A DNA stretch of 11,071 nucleotides from DASXTB01 sp036505615 (lineage in GTDB: Bacteria > Acidobacteriota > UBA6911 > JACQSX01), in the NCBI GenBank assembly GCA_036505615.1, contig DASXTB010000019.1:1-11071 (forward strand), in the 5' to 3' direction. The translations under genes and the position numbers were made by a program. Positions within the stretch are counted from its first letter, which is position 1; each line of letters starts with the position of its first letter. Positions 5,406 through 11,071 of the stretch are shown in pieces. Under the pieces are notes generated by a model. It saw nothing but the letters and a program-made list of their open reading frames with translations, ran no database searches and had not been told where the DNA came from.

Positions 5406-5855
5406 TCAAAACAGGGTTCTGTAGCGCTCCCACTGTTGTCTTAACCGTGCCATGAACCTTATGAAGCGGGCATCTCGGCGCAGGTTATCCAAATTAGCAT
5501 CCCGCTCAAACAACGGATAACAGGGGAACCCATCCTGAGCGGCCGCCTCCAACCACTTGATGGCCGGCTCAGGTTTGTTCATTAGCGCATAGCAACAAGC
5601 GATGTGATAGGCCGTATGATGAAAGTGGCCGAATCCTTTGCCCCGTTTTATCGCCTCATTGATTCTTTTCTCCGCCTGACGTACTTGGCCGACTGAAGCC
5701 GTTAGAAGCGCCTGCAGGCTGGTATACAGCCCGCCACTGTCGTCAGGGTATTCTTTTAACAAATGCTCAAGCCTGTCGGATGCCTCCTCCTTCCTCCCCA
5801 GATTGAAGAGGGCCCAGGGGATCTGGTCAGCGGAATCAATATCCGATACCATCAT
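5406..5855 (-). pseudogene. C-terminal TPR fragment of a larger regulatory protein
   Basis: The frame codes for 149 residues of helical repeats. The end, 'GFGHFHHTAYHIACCYALMN' then 'KPEPAIKWLEAAAQDGFPCY' and 'PLFERDANLDNLRRD...FMARLRQQWERY', is the characteristic C-terminus of large TPR proteins in Acidobacteria and Verrucomicrobia. These usually carry an N-terminal serine/threonine kinase, winged-helix or adenylate-cyclase domain and run to 600-900 residues. Here nothing upstream of residue about 10 fits: the ATG at 5855 has no Shine-Dalgarno, and no kinase or DNA-binding domain follows on the same strand before the DUF2891 gene. I read it as a remnant after loss of the 5' part. A stand-alone short TPR protein is possible, as the frame is intact and codon use normal. 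The last residues (ERYRTLF) are a complete C-terminus. Confidence 0.6.
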
Positions 5856-6007
5856 TTTGGGTGTGCGAGGGTAGACATTCGACTATCCGAATGGCGCGGA
5901 GCTCAAATATGCAACGGCTAGCGCATCGTCCTGCTTTCACAGTTCCTCCAGACAAGCCCGCGCAGGAAGAGGAAATCACGTTGACAGACACGCGCTCTCG
6001 GAATCTT

Positions 6008-7183
6008 TCACATAGAGAGCAGGTATACGGCAAAGGACGCAAGCCAATGCTCGCCGGCATAATCCCCGCTGGCGACGTGAGCGAGCGCGCTGTTTGCATG
6101 CAATTTGGCGGCGTCGGCCAAGACCTGACGGGCGGGATCCTCCGGTGGCAGAGCCATTGCGATGCTCCGCATGCACCAAGCTCTGCTGAGATTGAGTCCG
6201 TCCAGATGCACCAATTTCGGATCACTTCGATCAGTGACGATTGCAGGACTGAACAAAGCCCTGGGTTCACCTTTTTCTATTCCCGGGAGAAACCGGTGGA
6301 GCCAATGTTTGAATTCGTCAGGCCTCATAACTCGCCGCATAAGATCGGCTTCCATCAGGGCCGGGGAAAAGAAATCTTCTCCGCCGGGTTCCCAGGCCGC
6401 CGGATAAGCTGAGTCTTGCCCGAAGTATGTCAAGCTTCGCTCCGTGATGAGGTCTTGCAATTGCTTGTTGCCGAGTGCCCGCGCGTAATCCATTGCAAAT
6501 GCGAGTCCGAAGGCAGTGTTAGGATGGACGCCGGTGCGGATGGGGTAGGTCTGCTTGGGGAGAAAATCGAGGAGCTTGGAGACAATCGCGTCGGCAAGCG
6601 TCTGCAGGTTCTTGGCCCATCTCTGGCCGTCGGCGTCCTTCCAAAGATGAAGTTCGGCGGTGAGCTTCAAAAGCCAGGCCCAGCCGTAAGTACGTTCGAA
6701 GGATTGCCGGTTGGGTTGCGCCAGATATGCGGTTTCTATCTGGATATTCCTCTCCGTTAAGTTCTCATTCAGTGCTGCGCGAATTTCCTGCTCTTCCGGC
6801 AGATTCGGGAAGAGCTCCAGCAGGCGCACCAGCATCCAGTGCCCATGCACGGAAGAATGCCAGTCATAGCATCCAAAGAAGGAAGGATGAAGGGCTCGGA
6901 CGCTCTTGACGTCATTAGCGTCGTTGAGAACATGGTCCGGTTTGTTGGGGAATTCCTTTCGGAGGCACTTGAGAGCAAGGCGGCCGAAATGGGATGCAGC
7001 CGTCCCAGTCAGAACTAAGTTGCGGCCCTCGGCGTTGTCCTTGACCGACTGCGTAGAGGCCGGGGCGGTCGTGAGCGCAAAGAGGAAGAAAGAAGCCAGT
7101 CGCGCTCGATTGGCTTTGAGCCCTCTTTCCGGTTTGTTTCTCAAATTGAGCACCACGGGGCTTCGAAGTACAGACTGTAACAA
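6008..7183 (-). CDS. DUF2891 family exported protein
   Basis: Function unknown. DUF2891 proteins are predicted all-helical, possibly toroid-like, and often exported. Characteristic blocks, numbered from the TTG at 7183, are LHPSFFGCYDWHSSVHGHW (98-116), 'RTYGWAWLLKL' (164-174), RTGVHPNTAFGLAFAMDYAR (216-235), 'GGEDFFSPALMEADLMRRV' (267-285), 'DGLNLSRAWCMRSIAMAL' and 'HVASGDYAGEHWLASFAVY' at the end. The conserved His, Trp and Asp residues suggest a catalytic or sugar-binding cleft, which is inference. A signal peptide core LASFFLFALTTAPASTQS (29-46) suggests export. The start is uncertain: no ATG lies between the upstream stop and the signal core, so the frame needs a TTG (7183 or 7144) or GTG. 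A good Shine-Dalgarno-ATG pair at 7304 is in another frame. The body is intact and of normal length. The 5' end may be frameshifted. Confidence 0.85.
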   Translation of the reverse strand: MLQSVLRSPVVLNLRNKPERGLKANRARLASFFLFALTTAPASTQSVKDNAEGRNLVLTGTAASHFGRLALKCLRKEFPNKPDHVLNDANDVKSVRALHPSFFGCYDWHSSVHGHWMLVRLLELFPNLPEEQEIRAALNENLTERNIQIETAYLAQPNRQSFERTYGWAWLLKLTAELHLWKDADGQRWAKNLQTLADAIVSKLLDFLPKQTYPIRTGVHPNTAFGLAFAMDYARALGNKQLQDLITERSLTYFGQDSAYPAAWEPGGEDFFSPALMEADLMRRVMRPDEFKHWLHRFLPGIEKGEPRALFSPAIVTDRSDPKLVHLDGLNLSRAWCMRSIAMALPPEDPARQVLADAAKLHANSALAHVASGDYAGEHWLASFAVYLLSM

Positions 7184-7301
7184 ATGATTTGGGCGCTGGC
7201 CAGCCCTTAGCCCGGCGCTTGCGCGTCAGCGCGCCGAATGTATCCTTTTGAAATAAGATGAGGCAAGCGAGCAAATGTGACCTTGGTGTATCTTTTTCGG
7301 A

Positions 7302-7317
7302 CATTGTCGCGTCCTCC
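7302..7317 (-). promoter_or_regulatory. Shine-Dalgarno plus ATG opening a different frame upstream of the DUF2891 gene
   Basis: GGAGG (7313-7317) lies 8 bases before ATG (7302-7304) on the minus strand. The frame starts MSEKDTPRSHLLACLILFQK and runs to 6915, out of frame with the DUF2891 body that it overlaps from 7183 on. Between 7200 and 7245 lies a GC-rich imperfect palindrome (GGCGC...GCGCC types). Either this was the original start, now separated by an insertion or frameshift, or it is a short leader peptide. I recognise no family in the leader. Confidence 0.45.
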
Positions 7318-7372
7318 GATTTCTTAACCCACCGGCCGCGGCTATGCCGCCAGGCGCCGCGAAGCGGTTATT

Positions 7373-7647
7373 GGAGAGCGCCCCGTTGGGCGTCTCCTGC
7401 ACGATGAAAGATTGTGCGGGAGACGGCCCACCGGGCCGTCTCTCCAAAATGTCCCAACCCGAGGGCGCCGCTGGCGCGCCCTGAGAGCCTTCTCCACGCA
7501 CAAAATGTAAAATTCCCCCAGAAGGACTTCAGGCCGTCTGTCCGTGATGTAAACTGCCAAGCTGAGACGGCCCTCAGGCCGTCTCTCCACTCCCAAAAAT
7601 GTCCAAAACTCCAGGGCCGCTATGCGCCGGAAAGCCTCAGGCTTTCC
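7373..7647. repeat. Cluster of GC-rich hairpin repeats (GAGACGGCC family)
   Basis: Hairpins in order: GGAGAGCGCCC/GGGCGTCTCC (7373-7397, one bulge); GAGACGGCCC-ACC-GGGCCGTCTC (7420-7442, perfect 10 pairs); GGGCGCC-GCT-GGCGC (about 7453-7467); a degenerate unit near 7520-7548; GAGACGGCC-CTCA-GGCCGTCTC (7564-7585, perfect 9 pairs); GGAAAGCC-TCA-GGCTTTCC (7629-7647, perfect 8 pairs). Linkers are also alike: 'TCTCCAAAATGTCC' after the second and 'TCTCCACTCCCAAAAATGTCC' after the fifth. It occupies most of the 559-base space between the transhydrogenase and DUF2891 genes (7184-7742). The remaining 7648-7742 shows nothing further. No T-run follows any stem. Confidence 0.8.
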
Positions 7648-7742
7648 GCAAGTCTGATCCAAAGCAAAAAAGCGCTTCTACACAAAGATGAACTCGCTCG
7701 CCCCCGGCGGGAAAAAGACTTAGCCGAAGGGCGGAATTGACG

Positions 7743-9029
7743 CTACCAAATCTGAAGTGAATTCTCAAATAGCCGGCTCAGGTCCTCGTCGGCGGCCGGG
7801 CGGGGAGAGAGCTTGGTGACTCGATGCTGCGGCAGCGTGCCGGCAACCAGCGCCGGAATATCTTCTCGCCGATAGCCCAGATCAGCCAGACCGTTAGGAA
7901 CTTTCAGCCGATGCATCAAGCCAATGATTTGATCGGCGAGCATCTTTCCTGCGTCCGCCAGACGCGCGCGCGCAGTGTCGGCGCCTAAAATTTCTGCAGC
8001 TCGCAGATGACGCTCCGGGCAGGAGGGCGCGGTAAATCGAAAGACCGCCGGCGCGTTCAGTATCACAGAGATTCCGTGCGGCACCATAGGATGATCGACC
8101 GCATATCCGGCGGGGCGAAAGCCGCGCACCATCCCCGAAACCGGATAGGACATCCCATGAGGAAGATGCACTCCGGCGTTCCCGAATCCGACACCGGCAT
8201 AGGCGGCGGCCAGCAGCATGTTGGATCGGGCTTGATCGTCTGAAGGATCTTCAACCGCGCGGACCAAATACTGGGATACCAGCCGCAGCGCCTCCAGCGC
8301 CCAAATATCGCTGATGGGATTGGATCCCTGATAGGCGGGACGCAACAGCGACCGCTCGGGGTGAGGACGCTGATTGAACGGCAGCGCGGTGTATGATTCA
8401 AGCGCATGGCTGAGCACATCTAATCCGGCCGAGGCGGCGACTGCCGGTGGCTGAGTGCGGGTGTTCTCGGGATCGATGATTCCCAGCGTCGGTTTGAGCC
8501 GGCGGTGCGCGATGCCCGTTTTAGCGCGCATCTTGATGAAATCAAAGATGGCCACTCCGGTAGTTTCACTTCCCGTCCCCGCAGTTGTGGGAACGGCAAT
8601 CAGCGGCTTGAGCGGGCCCGGAACTGGCAAGCCTCTCCCAACGGGCGGGTTGACATAATCGAGGAAATCGGCTGGATACACCGAATAGAGATTGGCCGCC
8701 TTGGCAGTGTCCATTGTCGAACCACCGCCAACGGCGACGAAGGCGTCGAAACTTTCCTGTTTAGCAAACGCAATTGCTTCTTGAAATGACGCATCGGTCG
8801 GCTCCACGCGAACGCGATCGAATAAACGAAAAGAGATTTTTTGTTCCGTAAGGGACTGCAGCGCCGTTTCAACTGCGGGAAGCCGAGTTAAGTTTGGATC
8901 GGTCAGCACCATGACTCGCTTAACCCTCAGGTCCTCGAGGTCCATCCCTATTTCGTTCGTGACGCCAGGTCCGAAGCGAATACTGGAAGTGGCCATCTCG
9001 AAAGCGATTTCATGCTGCATGCTTACCAT
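7743..9029 (-). CDS. Hydroxyacid-oxoacid transhydrogenase (ADHFE1-like, iron-containing alcohol dehydrogenase family)
   Basis: Predicted to oxidise 4-hydroxybutyrate to succinate semialdehyde while reducing 2-oxoglutarate to D-2-hydroxyglutarate, with tightly bound NAD. The 428 residues follow human ADHFE1 nearly block by block as I recall it: FEMATSSIRFGPGVT (10-24), VGGGSTMDTAKAANLY (100-115, NAD site), PLKPLIAVPTTAGTGSETTG (139-158), GIIDPENT (183-190), RPAYQGSNPISDIWALEALR (230-249), GFGNAGVHLPHGMSYPVSG (281-299), VDHPMVPHG (311-319) and GTLPQHRVTKLSPRP (397-411). Likely metal ligands are D204 and H208 (GLDVLSHALE), H291 (PHGMSYP) and H313 or H318. No targeting or signal peptide, so cytoplasmic. 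Start is ATG 9029, or ATG 9020 three codons later; neither has a strong Shine-Dalgarno. It stands alone between repeat-filled spacers, so it is probably its own transcription unit. A plain alcohol dehydrogenase or maleylacetate reductase role is less likely. Confidence 0.9.
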   Translation of the reverse strand: MVSMQHEIAFEMATSSIRFGPGVTNEIGMDLEDLRVKRVMVLTDPNLTRLPAVETALQSLTEQKISFRLFDRVRVEPTDASFQEAIAFAKQESFDAFVAVGGGSTMDTAKAANLYSVYPADFLDYVNPPVGRGLPVPGPLKPLIAVPTTAGTGSETTGVAIFDFIKMRAKTGIAHRRLKPTLGIIDPENTRTQPPAVAASAGLDVLSHALESYTALPFNQRPHPERSLLRPAYQGSNPISDIWALEALRLVSQYLVRAVEDPSDDQARSNMLLAAAYAGVGFGNAGVHLPHGMSYPVSGMVRGFRPAGYAVDHPMVPHGISVILNAPAVFRFTAPSCPERHLRAAEILGADTARARLADAGKMLADQIIGLMHRLKVPNGLADLGYRREDIPALVAGTLPQHRVTKLSPRPAADEDLSRLFENSLQIW

Positions 9030-9069
9030 TAATATCCAGCGCGCCTATTGCGGGCCTGGCCGGGAAACG

Positions 9070-9156
9070 GGCAGCCCCGGTAGGGGCCAAATAATGTAAA
9101 TAAATCCCACAGCTTACGCTGTGGGCTAACATTACGCCGCCCCTGCCGGGGCTGCC
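9070..9156. repeat. Three-hairpin palindromic repeat (cruciform-like)
   Basis: An outer 18-base inverted repeat (9070-9087 with 9139-9156, one G-T type difference) encloses a central perfect stem CCCACAGC-TTAC-GCTGTGGG (9106-9125). Each outer arm is itself a hairpin (GCCCC-GGTA-GGGGC; GCCCC-TGCC-GGGGC), so either a long stem or a four-way form is possible. TAATGT (9092-9097) can pair with ACATTA (9129-9134 region), extending the palindrome. It lies between the transhydrogenase start and the sulfatase end. The rest of 9030-9305 holds no gene I can support. Confidence 0.85.
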
Positions 9157-9274
9157 AGAAAAACACATTCGGCGGCAAAATGTTCAAACTCCAGGCGGCA
9201 AGACAAGCCTCGCGGGCAGAGGAAAGCAGCACAGCCGCAATCTCAGTCCGCGAATGTAGAAACTCATGGAGGAT

Positions 9275-9303
9275 GCGCAAGCCCGAGGGTAAGAGCCTTG
9301 CGC
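9275..9303 (-). terminator. Stem-loop just after the sulfatase stop
   Basis: GCGCAAG (9275-9281) pairs with CTTGCGC (9297-9303) around a 15-base loop, two bases beyond the end of the sulfatase gene on its strand. No T-run follows, so intrinsic termination is doubtful. It may act as a 3' mRNA-stabilising hairpin. Confidence 0.35.
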
Positions 9304-9305
9304 GT

Positions 9306-10727
9306 CTATCGCACGCCGTTCTGTTTGGTCATGCCTTTTCGCGCCACTACCTCGGGGGGCTCAGGAAAGCGGCCCTGGTCATTACACTCCTCAATCCATT
9401 TGTTCAACGCGGATCTCAGGCGCTCCACCACCTTCTGATGCTTGGGCGAGGTAATCAGGTTGTGGATCTCGTAGGGATCCTGGTCCAGGTCGAAAAGTTC
9501 TTCAGCAGCCATCCGGGGCGCCGCCAGCACTTCCTGTACCGCAGTGAGCTTTCCCTGAGCATGGAGCTCTTTGATCAAATTCCATACCGGGTAGCTGCGT
9601 TCTTTGTATTCATTGGGCGAAAGGAAGGGCCGATCCGGAGTGAAATTTCGAATGTAGCGGTATCGCGCGTCGCGCACGGTCCGGATGCGAAACGCGGTTT
9701 CATCGCACCGGTCTCTGGCGCCGAAGGAATACTGGCGCGCGGGCTCAGCATGGGCTCCGAAAAGCACGCGCCCCTGCATCTTCGCGGGTTTGGCTGCCCC
9801 TGCGATCTCCAGAGAAGTCGCCGTCAGGTCGATGGCATCAATCAGCCGATCATCCACAGTTCCAGGCTTGAAGTTCTTGGGAACTGGAAAATCCTTCGGC
9901 CAGCGGATGATCAATCGAACATGCAGGCCGCTTTCATAACACCACTGCTTTCCGCGGACGTGAGACTGGCCGTTGTCCCCAAAGAAAATGATCAAGGTAT
10001 TGTCCGCCAAGCCATCCTCGTCCAGCTGCTTTAAAATTCGCCCGATCTTGCGGTCCAATTCGCTGGCTGCATCCAAGTACGCGGCCCAGTCGGCCCGAGT
10101 CACCGGGTGATCCGGATAATAAGGAGGAAACGTTACCTTGGCTGGATCGGCCTTTTGAGGCGCATGGTAAGTGCGGTGCGTCTCCTGAAAATTCACTTGC
10201 GCGTAAAACGGCTGGTGCGACTTAAGATCTTCCCAGCGGTCTGAATCGAAGGGCGTGCCGCTATACTCAAAATTCCAGTCGGTCTTTGCCGTGCCCCGAA
10301 ACCCGACATCGGCAGGAAACTGGCGCACGTTGGCGGTGAAATAACCGGCGTCGCGCAGCCGGTCGGTCAGCACGCGCACTCCTTCGGGCAGCTTAAAACC
10401 GTCATCCCGGTGGGAGCGATGATTGTGCACCCCGATGGTAATCTGATACATGCCGGTCATAAAGGCCGAGCGGCTCGGAGAGCAGACCGGCGCCGTGGTA
10501 TACGCATGCGTGTAGCGAACGCCCTGCAACGCAAGTTGATCGAGATTCGGCGTCCAGACTTGTGTCGTTCCGTAACAGCCAAGCTCAACACCCAAGTCTT
10601 CAGCGATCAGCCAGAGGATGTTGGGGCGCTTTGATGGGGGCTCTGAGGGGCGGCCGCCGCCCAATACAACGGCGGCAACTAGAAGGCATAACAAAAGGAG
10701 TCTCAAAAATGCTTTAGTGGCGCTCAT
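9306..10727 (-). CDS. Secreted sulfatase (type I, N-sulfoglucosamine sulfohydrolase-like)
   Basis: Hydrolyses a sulfate ester or sulfamate, probably on a glycan, in the periplasm or outside the cell. With start ATG 10727 it has 473 residues. A signal peptide MSATKAFLRLLLLCLLVAAV opens it, with a hydrophobic core at about 5-22. An upstream ATG at 10775 would add 16 residues before this core and is less likely; neither has a clear Shine-Dalgarno. PNILWLIAEDLGVELGCYG (35-53) gives the calcium-binding acids. CSPSR (82-86) is the C-x-P-x-R motif whose Cys82 is converted to formylglycine, so an FGE-type maturation enzyme must be encoded elsewhere. TGMYQITIGVHNHRSH follows as in this subfamily. FFGDNGQ (about 248-254) and K260 (RGKQW) complete the active site. 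'AEELFDLDQDPYEIHNL' is the usual C-terminal sulfatase block. Length is typical. The exact substrate is unknown. Its 5' flank is repeat-derived. Confidence 0.92.
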   Translation of the reverse strand: MSATKAFLRLLLLCLLVAAVVLGGGRPSEPPSKRPNILWLIAEDLGVELGCYGTTQVWTPNLDQLALQGVRYTHAYTTAPVCSPSRSAFMTGMYQITIGVHNHRSHRDDGFKLPEGVRVLTDRLRDAGYFTANVRQFPADVGFRGTAKTDWNFEYSGTPFDSDRWEDLKSHQPFYAQVNFQETHRTYHAPQKADPAKVTFPPYYPDHPVTRADWAAYLDAASELDRKIGRILKQLDEDGLADNTLIIFFGDNGQSHVRGKQWCYESGLHVRLIIRWPKDFPVPKNFKPGTVDDRLIDAIDLTATSLEIAGAAKPAKMQGRVLFGAHAEPARQYSFGARDRCDETAFRIRTVRDARYRYIRNFTPDRPFLSPNEYKERSYPVWNLIKELHAQGKLTAVQEVLAAPRMAAEELFDLDQDPYEIHNLITSPKHQKVVERLRSALNKWIEECNDQGRFPEPPEVVARKGMTKQNGVR

Positions 10728-10789
10728 CGGAATGACATCATTCTTTGAGAGATACGCCAAAAAATCAATAGCCATCCGGGCCTATTTAG

Positions 10790-10834
10790 CTTGGTGTTCT
10801 TCGTGTTCTTGGCGGTTAGAAGGATTTTCACCAC
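10790..10834 (+). repeat. Dispersed repeat 'GTGTTCTTGGCGG', copy 2
   Basis: 10790-10817 matches 2175-2202 at 23 of 28 bases, and both continue into a T-run and CACCAC. It lies 63 bases upstream of the sulfatase start, in the region that should contain its promoter. Confidence 0.7.
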
Positions 10835-10841
10835 TAAGAAC

Positions 10842-10976
10842 CTAGAGTGGCAAAGCCACCAGCAAAAGAAAAGCTATCTACGTCCACGTCATGTCCACGC
10901 TCCTACAGTGGCAGGGCCAGAACCGAAACAAAGCCGATCACGGCTACGTGAACGGTGAAGCCGCAGCCAAGGATGT
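10842..10976 (+). repeat. Degenerate tandem modules 'AGTGGCAAAGCCAC'
   Basis: CTAGAGTGGCAAAGCCACCA (from 10842) and CTACAGTGGCAGGGCCAGAA (from 10903) begin similar modules 61 bases apart. Each is followed by an A-rich piece (GCAAAAGAAAAGC; CCGAAACAAAGCC). A third, weaker module is at about 10952-10976 (GAAGCCGCAGCCAAGG). GTGGC-AAA-GCCAC in the first forms a small hairpin. Nothing coding is seen between the sulfatase start and the window end. Confidence 0.5.
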
Positions 10977-10991
10977 AAGAGGCCGTCGGTG

Positions 10992-11057
10992 AAACCCGAA
11001 GGTTTACAGAGTATAGCCGGCGGCAAAGCCCGCGCTTTTTGCGGGCGTCGCCGCCGG
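10992..11057 (+). repeat. Two-hairpin structured element, copy B
   Basis: Hairpin 1 is AAACC, loop CGAA, GGTTT (10992-11005). After the linker ACAGAGTATAG comes hairpin 2: outer stem CCGGCGGC (11017-11024) with GCCGCCGG (11050-11057), inner stem GCCCGC (11028-11033) with GCGGGC (11041-11046), T-rich loop. It has the same plan as 3021-3083. The fifth position of the outer stem is C-G here and G-C there. Sequence beyond 11057 runs to the edge. Confidence 0.8.
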
Positions 11058-11071
11058 TCAACCGTTCCCAT

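Noticed and set aside
5836..6270. Open frame of 144 codons on the minus strand
   Set aside because: It overlaps the DUF2891 3' part in another frame, and its composition is shadow-like.
5861..6412. Open frame of 183 codons on the plus strand
   Set aside because: It is mostly antisense to the DUF2891 gene and has no recognisable domain.
7373..7647. CRISPR array
   Set aside because: Units are not identical, spacing is irregular (about 33-70 bases or more), and no cas gene is nearby.
7226..7740. Several 90-110 codon frames over the hairpin cluster
   Set aside because: They are Arg/Pro-rich translations of the hairpins. GC-rich palindromes lack stops in several frames by chance.
9029..9280. 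Open frame of 83 codons on the minus strand between transhydrogenase and sulfatase
   Set aside because: Its second half is a translation of the palindromic repeat 9070-9156, the first half matches no family I know, and no convincing ribosome binding site precedes it.
9180..10034. Open frame of 284 codons on the plus strand
   Set aside because: It is antisense to the sulfatase, shows no family motif, and the sulfatase motifs on the other strand are decisive.
4116..10727. Single long minus-strand operon
   Set aside because: Genes are co-directional but separated by about 80-560 bases with palindromic repeats, and the functions are unrelated.

Overview
The window looks like chromosomal DNA of a GC-rich, free-living member of the Verrucomicrobiota, probably of the Pedosphaerales type. 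This is an inference. It rests on a secreted sulfatase, a signal-peptide DUF2891 protein, a C-terminal TPR fragment of a kind common in Acidobacteria and Verrucomicrobia, and above all on intergenic spaces packed with small hairpin repeats of the sort I associate with Verrucomicrobia, Planctomycetes and Acidobacteria metagenomes. No rRNA, tRNA, intact insertion sequence or CRISPR array was seen.

Left part (1-2963). The first 41 codons of an exported protein run leftward off the edge, divergently from a flavin amine oxidase (193-1845). The oxidase carries two in-frame, low-complexity or repeat-derived insertions, one of them a heptanucleotide tandem repeat. Overlapping its end on the other strand is the C-terminal remnant of an integral membrane protein. 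A conserved, acidic hypothetical gene with a strong ribosome binding site follows (2358-2963).

Middle (2964-4115). This is a graveyard of defence and toxin-antitoxin type genes: the tail of a DUF2442-like protein, the first quarter of a type I restriction methyltransferase (HsdM) with a frameshift, and the first 39 residues of a Phd/YefM antitoxin on the opposite strand. Several structured repeats separate them.

Right part (4116-10727). All genes are on the minus strand: an OxlT-like major facilitator transporter, a TPR fragment, a DUF2891 protein, a hydroxyacid-oxoacid transhydrogenase related to animal ADHFE1, and a secreted sulfatase of the N-sulfoglucosamine sulfohydrolase-like type. Gaps of about 80-560 bases filled with repeats separate most of them, so one operon is unlikely. 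No shared pathway is evident beyond general scavenging of organic acids, amines and sulfated glycans.

I see no convincing new multi-gene system. The most interesting material is the repeat layer: a two-hairpin element present twice (3021-3083 and 10992-11057) with a compensatory base-pair change, a three-hairpin element (9070-9156, related 3861-3957), and a hairpin cluster (7373-7647) with a further copy at 1879-1903. They sit next to, and sometimes inside, damaged genes.
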